Part shown: positions 24,291 to 32,769 of the stretch, one piece after another
Layout of the letters: every line of letters starts with the position of its first letter
Numbering within the stretch: position 1 is the stretch's first letter
NCBI GenBank assembly: GCA_003820375.1
Contig: RPQH01000039.1
Span: 1-39,008, forward strand
From: Ignavibacteriota bacterium
Lineage (GTDB): Bacteria > Bacteroidota > Ignavibacteria > Tepidaquicellales > OLB5
Direction of reading: 5' to 3'
Length of the DNA stretch: 39,008 nt
The notes under the pieces: generated by a model
Databases searched by the model: none
What the model was told of the DNA's origin: nothing
The model's input: the letters and a program-made list of their open reading frames with translations, nothing else
Translations under genes and position numbers: made by a program

Positions 24291-25274
24291 ATGGCAGCAA
24301 AAATAAATTATTTGAAAAAAGATTTTATTAAAATTCTCTCAAATTACAAATTGGGCGAATTTGTTAGTTCTAAACCATTTGCTGCGGGAAAAGTGCAAAC
24401 AAATATTTTGCTTCAAACAACAAAAGGGAAATTTGTTTTTAAATTTTATGAAAACCGCTCAATAAAATCTGTTTTATTTGAATGTAATTTAATCAAATAT
24501 CTAAAAGCTAAAAATTATCCATGTCCGGGACCATTCAAAAATAAACAAGGAAAACTGGTTGGTACATTTATAGAAAAACCCTTTGTCGTTTTTGAGTTTA
24601 TTGAAGGACGGCATATTAAGAATCCAAATGAAAATCAAAAAAGAGAGCTTATAAAAAGAGCGGCTGAATTACATAACATAACTGCAAGCTATAAACCGCA
24701 ATATAAAAATTACAGGTGGAATTACAGCGTAGAGCTTTGCAAAGAATTAGCCGGAAAGAAAGCCCAAAAGCTAAATACAAAAAACGCAAGAAGAAAGTTA
24801 ATGTGGCTTGAAGACGAATTATCAAAACTAAAATTACCGAAATCCTTACCAAAAGGAGTTTGTCATTGCGATTTCCATTTTTCAAATGTGCTTTTTGTAA
24901 ACAATAAATTTAATGCTTTAATTGATTTCGATGATGCAAATTATACTTTTCTTATTTTTGATTTAGCCGGCTTAATTAATCCTTTCAACAAATCTTTTGA
25001 ATGGGACACATGGGAAAAATTTAAAAAAGATGGAAATATTTTTGATTTCAAAGAAGCCCGGATAATAGTATCAGAATACATGAAATGCAGGACATTGAGC
25101 ATAACTGAAAAAAAACATTTATTTGATGTTTTTAAACTAGGTATTCTATTCGATAGCGTTTGGTACTTTTTAAGAGGTAATGTGGATGATTTTTATGAAA
25201 AAAGAAAGGTAGCTTATTTAAATACACTCGGAAGGTCTAAATTTTATAATGCGTTATTCGAGGTAAACACTTGA
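24291..25274 (+). CDS. Homoserine-kinase-II/aminoglycoside-phosphotransferase-like kinase
   Basis: A 327-aa protein of the APH/ThrB2 protein-kinase-like fold. FVFKFYENR (48-56) supplies the N-lobe lysine. The catalytic loop is HCDFHFSN (192-199; D194, N199), and the metal-binding DFD is at 212-214 (ALIDFDDA). VFEFIEGRHI is the typical hinge region. Substrates in this superfamily include homoserine, choline, methylthioribose and aminoglycosides, and the sequence does not decide between them. FxxGxxxxNILLQTTKGKFV (30-49) matches the homoserine-kinase-II type best. It stands alone, 115 bp after the unknown gene and followed by a clear terminator, so it is probably monocistronic or the tail of a two-gene unit. 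Confidence 0.8.
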   Translation: MAAKINYLKKDFIKILSNYKLGEFVSSKPFAAGKVQTNILLQTTKGKFVFKFYENRSIKSVLFECNLIKYLKAKNYPCPGPFKNKQGKLVGTFIEKPFVVFEFIEGRHIKNPNENQKRELIKRAAELHNITASYKPQYKNYRWNYSVELCKELAGKKAQKLNTKNARRKLMWLEDELSKLKLPKSLPKGVCHCDFHFSNVLFVNNKFNALIDFDDANYTFLIFDLAGLINPFNKSFEWDTWEKFKKDGNIFDFKEARIIVSEYMKCRTLSITEKKHLFDVFKLGILFDSVWYFLRGNVDDFYEKRKVAYLNTLGRSKFYNALFEVNT

Positions 25275-25310
25275 CAAAATAGACTTTTGTTGTTAATTTA
25301 TATCAATATT

Positions 25311-25350
25311 GGGGATCAGTAAGCGAAGTGCTTACTCGATTCCTTTTTTA
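25311..25350 (+). terminator. Rho-independent terminator after the kinase gene
   Basis: AGTAAGC-GAAGT-GCTTACT (25318-25336), extended by GGGATC/GATTCC pairing and followed by a run of Ts at 25344. Confidence 0.85.
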
Positions 25351-25388
25351 TTTTTAATGTAATTATTAAAAAATTTTTTAAAAAAGTT

Positions 25389-27113
25389 ATGCCAACATCC
25401 AAAACAAAAGAATTTCAAGTAACAGGTAAAAATGCGAATGCATTATTTACATTGAAAGTTCATCGAGGTGAAGGAATGCTGCTTTTAGCGATGAACTGGA
25501 AAAACGGCAAGCCCCCTGACGATTTTGTTGGATTCTCTATTGAATACAAAGAACCAAAAGGAGATAAATTCTTTGCTTTAATGAACCGAATTACTTTTAC
25601 AGATAAAAATGGCAAAGTAAGCGTCAAAAGCATTTCATCACTCCAGGCTCCTTTTCAAAAATTCAGATGGTTTCACTTTCCACGAAATTCAGAAATGGAA
25701 GGAGAATTTGTATACAAGGTTAAACCGGTTTTCATGAACGATAAAGATGAATTAAGTTATGGTGAATCTCAGGAAGCTGCAATACAATTGAACCGACAGA
25801 CATATTCTAACAAGTTAAACGTATCATTTACGAGAGGTTTTATTTCATCACAGGCGTTTATTGATAAATATCAGGCAGGTGGCGGGACTAGTACACTTCT
25901 TCCGGCAAAAGCAAAAGACGGTCTTGATTATATTCCATCTCACCCTAAATCAAAAGAAGCGTTGCAATGGATGGGTTTTGAAGCTGCTAAACTAATAATG
26001 GACCTGCTGGACAAAGCAATAGCAGATAAAAATGCAGAGGTGAAAGTAATTGCCTATGATTTAAATAACCCGGAAATTTTAACGCGGCTTGAAAAACTAG
26101 GCAGCAGATTGCAGGTAATTGTAGATAATAGCGGCGATCATGATAATTCTGATTCAGCAGAAACTAAAGCAGCGGGATGTTTGATGATATCTACAAAAGG
26201 TAATGTTAAACGTCAGCATATGGATCAGTTACAGCATAACAAAATAATTGTAATAAACGGAACAAAATTAAAAGCAGCAATCTGCGGTTCAACTAATTTT
26301 ACATGGAGAGGTTTTTATGTTCAATCAAATAATGCAGTAGTTGTATATGGAGCAAAAGCAATTAAACCATTTTTAGATGCCTTTAAAAACTACTGGGAGT
26401 TTGATGGTGTTGCTAAATTCGGAAAAACTTCCTCGGCAGCATGGGAAGATTTATCACTTAACGGTATAAATGCGAAGGTCTCGTTTTCACCTCACGCAGC
26501 AAATAATGCTGCATTGGATGAAATTGCCAAAGACATAAAAAATAATACTCAATCTAATCTTTTTTATTCACTTGCATTTTTGTATCAGACTAAAGGATGT
26601 ATTAGAGATACAATAACAGAATTAACTAATAACAGCAGCTATTTTGTTTATGGAATTTCAGATAAAAAAACCGGGGGATTCGATGTACAAAAACCGGATG
26701 GTAATGTTATCCCGGTTTATCCTGCCGAACTTTCAAAAAATTTACCGGAACCGTTTAAATCCGAACCAATAGGCGGCATTGGAACACGTATGCATCATAA
26801 ATTTGTGGTAATTGATTTTGACAAACCAACTGCACGTGTCTATTTGGGTTCATACAATTTTTCTCCTACTGCTGATAAAAAGAACGGTGAAAACCTGTTA
26901 TTAATCAAAGATAGAAAGATTGCTGTATCTTATATGATTGAGGCATTGCGTATATTTGACCATTATCATTTCAGAGTAGCCCAAAAAGAAGCTAAGCAGA
27001 AGAAAAGGATATTGTCTCTTTCAAGACCGCCCCGCAAAAACGGAGAGAAAACATGGTGGGAACAATATTACTCAGACAAAAGAAGAATACGTGACAGAGA
27101 AGTATTTGCTTAA
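25389..27113 (+). CDS. Phospholipase D-like protein with one altered HKD motif
   Basis: A 574-aa protein without a signal peptide. The second PLD motif is canonical: HHKFVVID (H469, K471, D476) with GSYNFSP and a following Glu. The first is HNKIIVIN (H283, K285), with Asn290 where Asp is usual, then GSTNFTW and no matching Glu. The N-terminal about 140 residues form a beta-rich domain (FVGFSIEYKEPKGDK; KFRWFHFPR; FVYKVKPVF) that I cannot name. PLD-fold enzymes hydrolyse phosphodiesters in lipids or nucleic acids using one His from each motif, and both His/Lys pairs are kept here. No signal implies cytosolic action. It ends just before a terminator at 27121. Confidence 0.82.
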   Translation: MPTSKTKEFQVTGKNANALFTLKVHRGEGMLLLAMNWKNGKPPDDFVGFSIEYKEPKGDKFFALMNRITFTDKNGKVSVKSISSLQAPFQKFRWFHFPRNSEMEGEFVYKVKPVFMNDKDELSYGESQEAAIQLNRQTYSNKLNVSFTRGFISSQAFIDKYQAGGGTSTLLPAKAKDGLDYIPSHPKSKEALQWMGFEAAKLIMDLLDKAIADKNAEVKVIAYDLNNPEILTRLEKLGSRLQVIVDNSGDHDNSDSAETKAAGCLMISTKGNVKRQHMDQLQHNKIIVINGTKLKAAICGSTNFTWRGFYVQSNNAVVVYGAKAIKPFLDAFKNYWEFDGVAKFGKTSSAAWEDLSLNGINAKVSFSPHAANNAALDEIAKDIKNNTQSNLFYSLAFLYQTKGCIRDTITELTNNSSYFVYGISDKKTGGFDVQKPDGNVIPVYPAELSKNLPEPFKSEPIGGIGTRMHHKFVVIDFDKPTARVYLGSYNFSPTADKKNGENLLLIKDRKIAVSYMIEALRIFDHYHFRVAQKEAKQKKRILSLSRPPRKNGEKTWWEQYYSDKRRIRDREVFA

Positions 27114-27120
27114 GTTTTAC

Positions 27121-27148
27121 AACCCGCGATTCAGCGGGTTTTTTATTT
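27121..27148 (+). terminator. Rho-independent terminator after the PLD-like gene
   Basis: AACCCGC-GATTCA-GCGGGTT (27121-27140) followed by TTTTTATTT, eight bases after the stop codon. Confidence 0.92.
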
Positions 27149-27228
27149 ATGAAATTTCTGTTTTTCAGGGGTATTTATTTAAAAGTTAATATTATTGAAT
27201 AATATTATTATATTTTACAATAAAATTT

Positions 27229-28068
27229 ATGAATATGAGAAAAATGAGATTGAATTCCATGTTGAGAATTATAACATTTATTTTAATTGTTTTTACTGTT
27301 TCATGCAAAAGTGATATTGATAAAACCCAATTACTTCAGCAGAAAACTAATGCAAAAAACAATGTTACTGCATCAAAAAATATTCCACCGGGATTACAGA
27401 AACTATTGAAAGCATATCCTGACCTGCTTGATTCAGCTGATGAGAATACAATATATTGGAAAGATGGAACTGCTATGGCCTATGATGACGGGATTACAAA
27501 TAAAACCCATGATGAAAAGCTTGATAACCCTGACCTTGAAGACCAGATGTCACAGGAATATACAATAGGAGCAAACTGGGGAGAGCCGCCTGCAGAAAAT
27601 TTTGAACCCGGAAGAATAAGGTATGAACCATTCTTTAAAAAAATGTATGGTAATTCATCTTCGGAAGTTACTAAAAACCTTGTAAGTATTAAATGGGTTG
27701 ACGGGACAAATGTTGTTTTCACATCGGTAAATGGAGCTGCAGATTCACTAGCTGAAGTTGCAGAAGATCTGATAGAACTCGGTGACCAGTATATGAAGTA
27801 CTTGCGTAATATCGGCGGGACATTCAACTGGCGTAACATTGCAGGAACTACCAGACTTAGCAACCATTCATTTGGTTCAGCCATTGATATAAGCACAAAA
27901 TTCTCCAATTACTGGAAATGGCAGGGTGATTTATCTTACCGCAATCAAATTCCTATAGAAATAGTCGAAGTGTTCGAGAAGCACGGTTTTATATGGGGAG
28001 GTAAATGGTATCATTACGATACAATGCATTTTGAATACAGACCGGAATTGCTGATGGATGGGAAGTAA
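27229..28068 (+). CDS. M15-family D-Ala-D-Ala carboxypeptidase-like lipoprotein
   Basis: A 279-aa protein with lipobox TVSC (lipid-bearing Cys26). The zinc-peptidase M15/VanY-type signature SNHSFGSAIDI gives H213 and D220. MHFEYRPELL gives H267 as the third ligand, with the catalytic acid in the WYHYDTMHFEY segment. The N-terminal about 150 residues hold a linker and an Asp/Tyr-rich region (KDGTAMAYDDGITNKTHDEK) typical of the M15C-like peptidase variants. It should trim peptidoglycan stem peptides at the outer face of a membrane facing the periplasm. In-frame ATGs at codons 1, 3, 6 and 11 leave the exact start open. A terminator separates it from the PLD gene upstream. Confidence 0.85.
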   Translation: MNMRKMRLNSMLRIITFILIVFTVSCKSDIDKTQLLQQKTNAKNNVTASKNIPPGLQKLLKAYPDLLDSADENTIYWKDGTAMAYDDGITNKTHDEKLDNPDLEDQMSQEYTIGANWGEPPAENFEPGRIRYEPFFKKMYGNSSSEVTKNLVSIKWVDGTNVVFTSVNGAADSLAEVAEDLIELGDQYMKYLRNIGGTFNWRNIAGTTRLSNHSFGSAIDISTKFSNYWKWQGDLSYRNQIPIEIVEVFEKHGFIWGGKWYHYDTMHFEYRPELLMDGK

Positions 28069-28111
28069 TTTTCTCTATGTAATCGATTCAGACTTTTCAC
28101 AAATTAAATTA

Positions 28112-28140
28112 TTGACAAAAAAGCAATTTTCATGTATATT
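28112..28140 (+). promoter_or_regulatory. Sigma-70-like promoter
   Basis: TTGACA (28112-28117), a 17-base spacer and TATATT (28135-28140). It points toward the gene at 28406, leaving a leader of about 260 bases. Confidence 0.45.
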
Positions 28141-28242
28141 GAAAACCGGGAATTTAATATGCAATTATTCTTTTGGCTCCCTTTTTTACTGCAAAATTTC
28201 TGTACGTAACAATTTATTTGTTTTACTAATTTTTTAAAAGAT

Positions 28243-28283
28243 AAACACTGGCTCCGGACCTTACTTGGTTCAATGCAGTGTTT
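28243..28283 (+). promoter_or_regulatory. Stem-loop in the leader of the coiled-coil membrane protein gene
   Basis: AAACACTG (28243-28250) and CAGTGTTT (28276-28283) pair around a 25-base loop. It lies in the 28069-28405 gap, without a T-run, so it is more likely a 5' UTR structure than a terminator. No riboswitch class is recognised. Confidence 0.35.
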
Positions 28284-28405
28284 AAAATGTAAAGGATCGT
28301 TAATTATATAATATTCTTTAGTCACGTTATTGCCATATTACGGGAAGGATTCTATTAAAGGATTTAAATAAAAGAAGAAATATTTAGTAATTAATTTTAT
28401 AAAAA

Positions 28406-29446
28406 ATGAATACAGATAGTCTAAGAGCAGTGATCTTAAATGAAATTTATTCTGATACTATCAACCTATTGATCCTTGGTTCAATAATTATTCTGTCAGC
28501 CCTGATAGGTGGGACAGTAAGTTGGATTTTTAGAAATGATCCTTTACCTGCAAATGTAAGTAGTAAAGATAGTGAAGGGCAGAATTCAGCCGAAGTTAAA
28601 AGATATTCAATATTGAACTCAATATTTGTTAGTTTAGCAGGGGCTGTCATTGTACCTTTATTCTTAAATTTAGGAGGTAATGGAATCCTGAAAGAAAGCA
28701 GGTTAAATCCTATAAATTATTTTGCATTTGCTGGATTCTGCGTGCTAGGAGCTGTTTTTGCAAGGGATTTTCTTAATAGTATGAGTAAGACTTTATTGAA
28801 AAAAGTTGATGACTTAGACAAAAAAATAGATGAGAAAGTTAAAGATGCTTTAAAACAAAAGGATGAAGCACTAAAAGATTCTTCAAAGAAAATTATTGAC
28901 AGTACACAGGTGTTGAGAAAAGAAATTAATAAGGTTAAAGAAGCTGCAGGTTTATGGGATAGTAGATTAAGACCGGAGGGCGATGATTTAAAACGATCTA
29001 ATATGATTAATGGATCTGAAGAAAGGTGTACCATGGAAATGATTGATAAAAGAATTGAAGAATGCATAAATATAAGAAGGAAAAAAAGGGCTCCTTCAAA
29101 TGATCCTCAAAAATATCAATGGGGAGGCAATCCTGAATCCAAAGATAGAGTGTTAACTGCAAAAGTCATAAAATTACAAAAATATTGGTATCAAATAGAT
29201 ATTGAAATACAAAGTAAATCAAAAAATAATCCTTTGTATGGACCTATATTACTTTATGTACACGACTCGTTTCAATTCGCGAATAATAGAATAATTTTGG
29301 ATGTTGATAAAGATGGTGTTGCAAGGGAAGAAATAAGGGCTTATGGAGCATTTACAATAGGTGCCGTTTGTGACTGTGGTGAGACCTTTTTGGAATTAGA
29401 TTTGGCAGAACTTGAGAATGTAGATAGGGAGTTCAGAGAAAATTAA
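28406..29446 (+). CDS. Three-TM coiled-coil protein with C-terminal prokaryotic-YEATS-like domain
   Basis: A 346-aa protein. Membrane helices lie at about 18-41, 69-89 and 104-120. A charged coiled coil follows at about 128-182 (KVDDLDKKIDEKVKDALKQK). A beta-rich domain covers about 247-335: VLTAKVIKLQKYWYQIDIEI, YGPILLYVHDSFQF, AYGAFTIGAVCDCGETF and LELDLAEL. The order V...W.V.i...., LHxSF, a GaFtvga strand and a final LDLA fits the prokaryotic YEATS (pYEATS) domain as I know it, a ligand-sensing Ig-like fold found in predicted stress and conflict systems. The family call is from memory of the pattern and is moderate. It is convergent with the gene at 29459 and has no partner enzyme nearby. 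Confidence 0.6.
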   Translation: MNTDSLRAVILNEIYSDTINLLILGSIIILSALIGGTVSWIFRNDPLPANVSSKDSEGQNSAEVKRYSILNSIFVSLAGAVIVPLFLNLGGNGILKESRLNPINYFAFAGFCVLGAVFARDFLNSMSKTLLKKVDDLDKKIDEKVKDALKQKDEALKDSSKKIIDSTQVLRKEINKVKEAAGLWDSRLRPEGDDLKRSNMINGSEERCTMEMIDKRIEECINIRRKKRAPSNDPQKYQWGGNPESKDRVLTAKVIKLQKYWYQIDIEIQSKSKNNPLYGPILLYVHDSFQFANNRIILDVDKDGVAREEIRAYGAFTIGAVCDCGETFLELDLAELENVDREFREN

Positions 29447-29458
29447 AAATAGCTTAAT

Positions 29459-30154
29459 TCAAAATCTTACACTAACAGCAAAGTAATAGCTGTCATGTTT
29501 TAGTAAATTTTTTCCGCTGTTATTAATTTCCTGCTTCAGTATTGAAGTTACCAGATTTTTAACAACAAAACCAACAGCATTTGCAATCCAATCATTTTGT
29601 TTAAATAATAGCTTGACCGAATTATCAACCGCCAATATTGCTGCTGAATGAATACAAAGCATTTTGATATACTCTTTAGCTTCTTTTATTGGTACAAAAC
29701 AGCTTAAGTTTTCATTGGCATATATGCTGATGAATTCGACAGGTTTTAAATTTACAGAAGGATTAAAATTAATGATTGCATACTTATCCCAAAAGCCGCC
29801 GAATTTAATATTCTCTCTGAAAGAGTTGACAATATTAAACTCCTGTTTCTCAGGTTTAGTTTGTATAGGGAATTCCGATTTTACAGGACGCAAAAAAATT
29901 GCATCAATTTTTTTGCTTTCTTCATCTTCAGTCTTTTTTATTACTTTTGTATTAACATCATTGTCTTTAGTATTTTTTATATTTTTAGCAGCGTCCGGAT
30001 TATATAATATAAACCTAGGATTGGTCAGTATATCTTCAATATTATTTTTGGGATTACTTATATCAGTATTTGAATTTTGAGAGGCGGTCTGCGCCCACGA
30101 CAAATTAATGCAGATGAGAGAACAGATAAAATATTTTATAACCGGTTTAAACAT
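29459..30154 (-). CDS. Exported protein of unknown function
   Basis: A 231-aa protein with a signal peptide (MFKPVIKYFICSLICINLSWAQ, cleaved near residue 22). A low-complexity Asn/Asp/Lys-rich region (about 23-85) is followed by a more ordered half (NIKFGGFWDKYAIINFNPSV ... YYFAVSVRF). The ending in an aromatic-rich strand with a terminal Phe would suit an outer-membrane beta strand, but the rest does not clearly form a barrel. An internal hydrophobic stretch (IKMLCIHSAAILAV) is present. No family is recognised. Its stop is 12 bp from that of the convergent pYEATS-like gene. Confidence 0.6.
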   Translation of the reverse strand: MFKPVIKYFICSLICINLSWAQTASQNSNTDISNPKNNIEDILTNPRFILYNPDAAKNIKNTKDNDVNTKVIKKTEDEESKKIDAIFLRPVKSEFPIQTKPEKQEFNIVNSFRENIKFGGFWDKYAIINFNPSVNLKPVEFISIYANENLSCFVPIKEAKEYIKMLCIHSAAILAVDNSVKLLFKQNDWIANAVGFVVKNLVTSILKQEINNSGKNLLKHDSYYFAVSVRF

Positions 30155-30404
30155 ATTATATAAACCCGTTTAATTTCTAAATAAATATTCAGTTCTTCAT
30201 GGCAGTAAAATAACTAAAATAATAATGAAATGCATATAGAAAAGGTTTCCACAAAAATTAAGAAATAACATTGGTTTAGAAATAAAACTGAAAGATTAAA
30301 AAATCATTAAATATGTTAAGTCATTAAAAAGATAGTCTTAAAAGCGGTTGATGTATTAATCAGTCTATTCGGCGGTATTTTTAACCTGTAAACGAAAATA
30401 AAAA

Positions 30405-30466
30405 AGATCTGCCGGTTTTTTACTTTATTCCCGAAAATAAAGCTTTCCCTTACCGGCAGACCTGTA
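30405..30466 (-). terminator. Terminator of the outer-membrane protein gene
   Basis: TCTGCCGGT (30408-30416) and ACCGGCAGA (30452-30460) form the outer stem, with an inner CTTTATT/AATAAAG stem. On the minus strand the structure is followed by TCTTTTTTATTTT. It starts about 20 bases past the stop of the gene ending at 30483. The 30155-30404 gap holds nothing else I recognise. Confidence 0.8.
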
Positions 30467-30482
30467 TATCGGAGGTAAATGA

Positions 30483-32525
30483 TTAAAAATTAAACTCGTA
30501 ACCTACTTTGAAATATCTCCCTGTATTTTGAAGCTTTTCACCCTGAAGGTTCATGACAAGGTAAATACTGCTTCCTGCAAAGAATTCATACTGCACCATT
30601 GAATTCCATAAGGCACGTCTGTTATGAGTATCCTGCTGGTAATATGAGCGTATGTATAACTGGGGGATAACCCGCCAGTCAAGTTTTGCACTGAAGATAC
30701 TTTGTTTTATATTGAACACTCTGTTGTAATCATATGCCAATCTCAGGCTAATCATATCAAACAGAACCAGGTCAAGATTAACATAGGGATGTTTGATAAA
30801 GCTGTCATAATATTTCCCGAATTCATAGCCAATGTTCAAAGCGCTGCTGCCAATTAAAAATTTTATGTTATTTACGAGGTCATAGTTACTTCTTCGAATC
30901 ATATTTCCATTTACATCATAATCATTAGGGCGGTTAATTTCATAATAATGATCTACACTGATCATATCATTAAGTTTATAGAACAACTCAGCGCCATATC
31001 TTTCCTGGAAAATGAAGTTTGTTGAAAGTTGTCTTCCCCTGTAATATGAAAGATTAAAATTAATATCGGTAAAATATTTCCGGTCAAACCTGAAAGAATA
31101 ACCAGGCTGAAAAGCTATTTCATCATAGTCATTAGGTGCTCCCGTTTGCGAATTAAATGAAGTTGATGATTGAAAATTTTTATCTATCCTTCCATAGCTT
31201 AAGCTAAAATACGGTCCTCCCGTGTAGCTGTTTTCATAAAAACTGTTGAGTACGTAAGCAAGTCCCGATTTTTCATTAAAGCTTCCTGCAGCCTGGGCAG
31301 AAAATCTTAACCTGGAATTAGGTACTCGAAGTAATCCGTCAAAGCTCATAATTCTATCTATCGAACCGTCTCGTTTATCGTGTGTATAAATAAACAACCC
31401 GCCCAGGTTGAAATCAGGGAAATTCAGATTCGGGCGGGCTGCAATAAAGGTTTTACTTGTAGTATCTTTTGGTTCATTCACATAAACAAATCCTGCTTTT
31501 AACTTATCGCTTCGGTATGTATAGTTTACACCATAATCAATACTATCAATTGACCTGGTATAAAAGAGATTGATGGGTGTCCTGTAAATATCGAGGTCCT
31601 TACTGAAAAACGGTCTTTTCTCAGTCAGAAACACAGGGCGGTTATAAAATGTAAACCTGAAAGGATCCGCTTCAAGTGTTGATTGGTCTGTATTTACAGT
31701 TCCTTTCAGCTTATGTTTTTCAAAGCTGATATTAACATCACCACCGAATGTTGCTCCTAATTTTCTTCCGTTAAACTTATTTGCTACTGCATAAGGAGCA
31801 ACATTAAAATTCAGATTAAGCTTTTCATTGAATGGCTGTTTTAGATCAAACTTGTATGTGCTTTTGACGGTAAGTAATTCACTGCCTGGTATTACGGAAT
31901 AAGTGTATAATGTTCCGTCAGTTTTATAAGCAAATAACTGTAAATCGAAGCCTATCTGTTTTTGATTTTTATTTTGAAGCTTATCTACAGGAATTCTTAT
32001 TTCTGATTCAATATATCCGGGCTTTCCGTCTTTAGCTTCTCTGAAAATTGTTGACTTTGCTTCCCAAACCCAATCCCATTCATATGATATGTTTCTTTGG
32101 TTATAAACCATACCGTCACGCTGGTTGTTTAAAAAGCTGAATGCAAAGAAATATCCGTTTTGATTCTTATTTTCAAGGTCAAGCATAATGAAAAACTCGT
32201 TTTCTTCGTCAGTGCTTCTGTCTCTTGTAAAAGATTTTGAAATAACCTTTCCTGTTGGCCAGAATTTAAAAGCAAAATTTAAAGCATCTTTTGTCTGCTT
32301 TACATAAACAATTGTACTATCATAATATTTTTCATCAGACCTGGGAACAGTAATGAAAAAATCATTGAATACCTTGGCTCCGCTCCATTCCGGGTCAGAT
32401 ATTTTTCCGTCTATGGATATAGCGCTTACTTCACCGGAATTGGATGAAATTGTTTGAGAAAATGTTGTTGAAAAGATTATAAAGAAAATTATCAGGAATG
32501 AGAGTAGTGCAAGTATTAATTTCAT
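30483..32525 (-). CDS. CBM9-like / DUF5916 outer-membrane beta-barrel protein
   Basis: A 680-aa protein from the ATG at 32525. A start at 32567 would add 14 residues before the signal peptide and is less likely. The signal (MKLILALLSFLIIFFIIF...TFSQ) precedes a CBM9-like beta domain (about 25-215: AISIDGKISDPEWSGAKVF, VYVKQTKDALNFAFKF, EFFIMLDLENKNQNGYFFAF, SEIRIPVDKL). The remaining about 450 residues show alternating aromatic/hydrophobic strands (VDHYYEINRP; LRLAYDYNRVF; LYIRSYYQQDT), ending in YFKVGYEFNF with the terminal Phe of outer-membrane barrels. This is the architecture of DUF5916 proteins common in Bacteroidota. A ligand-binding or transport role is inferred, not shown. It is monocistronic with its own terminator. 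Confidence 0.82.
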   Translation of the reverse strand: MKLILALLSFLIIFFIIFSTTFSQTISSNSGEVSAISIDGKISDPEWSGAKVFNDFFITVPRSDEKYYDSTIVYVKQTKDALNFAFKFWPTGKVISKSFTRDRSTDEENEFFIMLDLENKNQNGYFFAFSFLNNQRDGMVYNQRNISYEWDWVWEAKSTIFREAKDGKPGYIESEIRIPVDKLQNKNQKQIGFDLQLFAYKTDGTLYTYSVIPGSELLTVKSTYKFDLKQPFNEKLNLNFNVAPYAVANKFNGRKLGATFGGDVNISFEKHKLKGTVNTDQSTLEADPFRFTFYNRPVFLTEKRPFFSKDLDIYRTPINLFYTRSIDSIDYGVNYTYRSDKLKAGFVYVNEPKDTTSKTFIAARPNLNFPDFNLGGLFIYTHDKRDGSIDRIMSFDGLLRVPNSRLRFSAQAAGSFNEKSGLAYVLNSFYENSYTGGPYFSLSYGRIDKNFQSSTSFNSQTGAPNDYDEIAFQPGYSFRFDRKYFTDINFNLSYYRGRQLSTNFIFQERYGAELFYKLNDMISVDHYYEINRPNDYDVNGNMIRRSNYDLVNNIKFLIGSSALNIGYEFGKYYDSFIKHPYVNLDLVLFDMISLRLAYDYNRVFNIKQSIFSAKLDWRVIPQLYIRSYYQQDTHNRRALWNSMVQYEFFAGSSIYLVMNLQGEKLQNTGRYFKVGYEFNF

Positions 32526-32769
32526 GTTATGTTTTTTAATGGTTAATATTTGATTTACCATCTTCACTACTTCTTAAGTTGACCGGCAACCCTTTTTATA
32601 CACTGCCTTGTAAGTATCTAATCTAACGATTCAAAAATAGCATGTAATTTATGGTATGCCAAATCTTTTTAATGAATAATCATAGTATCCGTATTTTATT
32701 ATTTTTATAGAAAAATGCAAAAATATTACTTATATTGCTTATATATATTAAATCAGCCATAGTATCTCT

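Noticed and set aside
27480..27908. 142-aa minus-strand reading frame inside the M15 peptidase gene
   Set aside because: It is the antisense shadow of a well-supported peptidase with visible zinc ligands and has no recognisable motif.
28717..29067. 116-aa minus-strand reading frame (and 29664-30080 on the + strand)
   Set aside because: Both are complementary frames of supported genes, rich in Ser/Leu/Phe as expected from antisense reading of AT-rich, Lys/Glu/Asn-rich genes.
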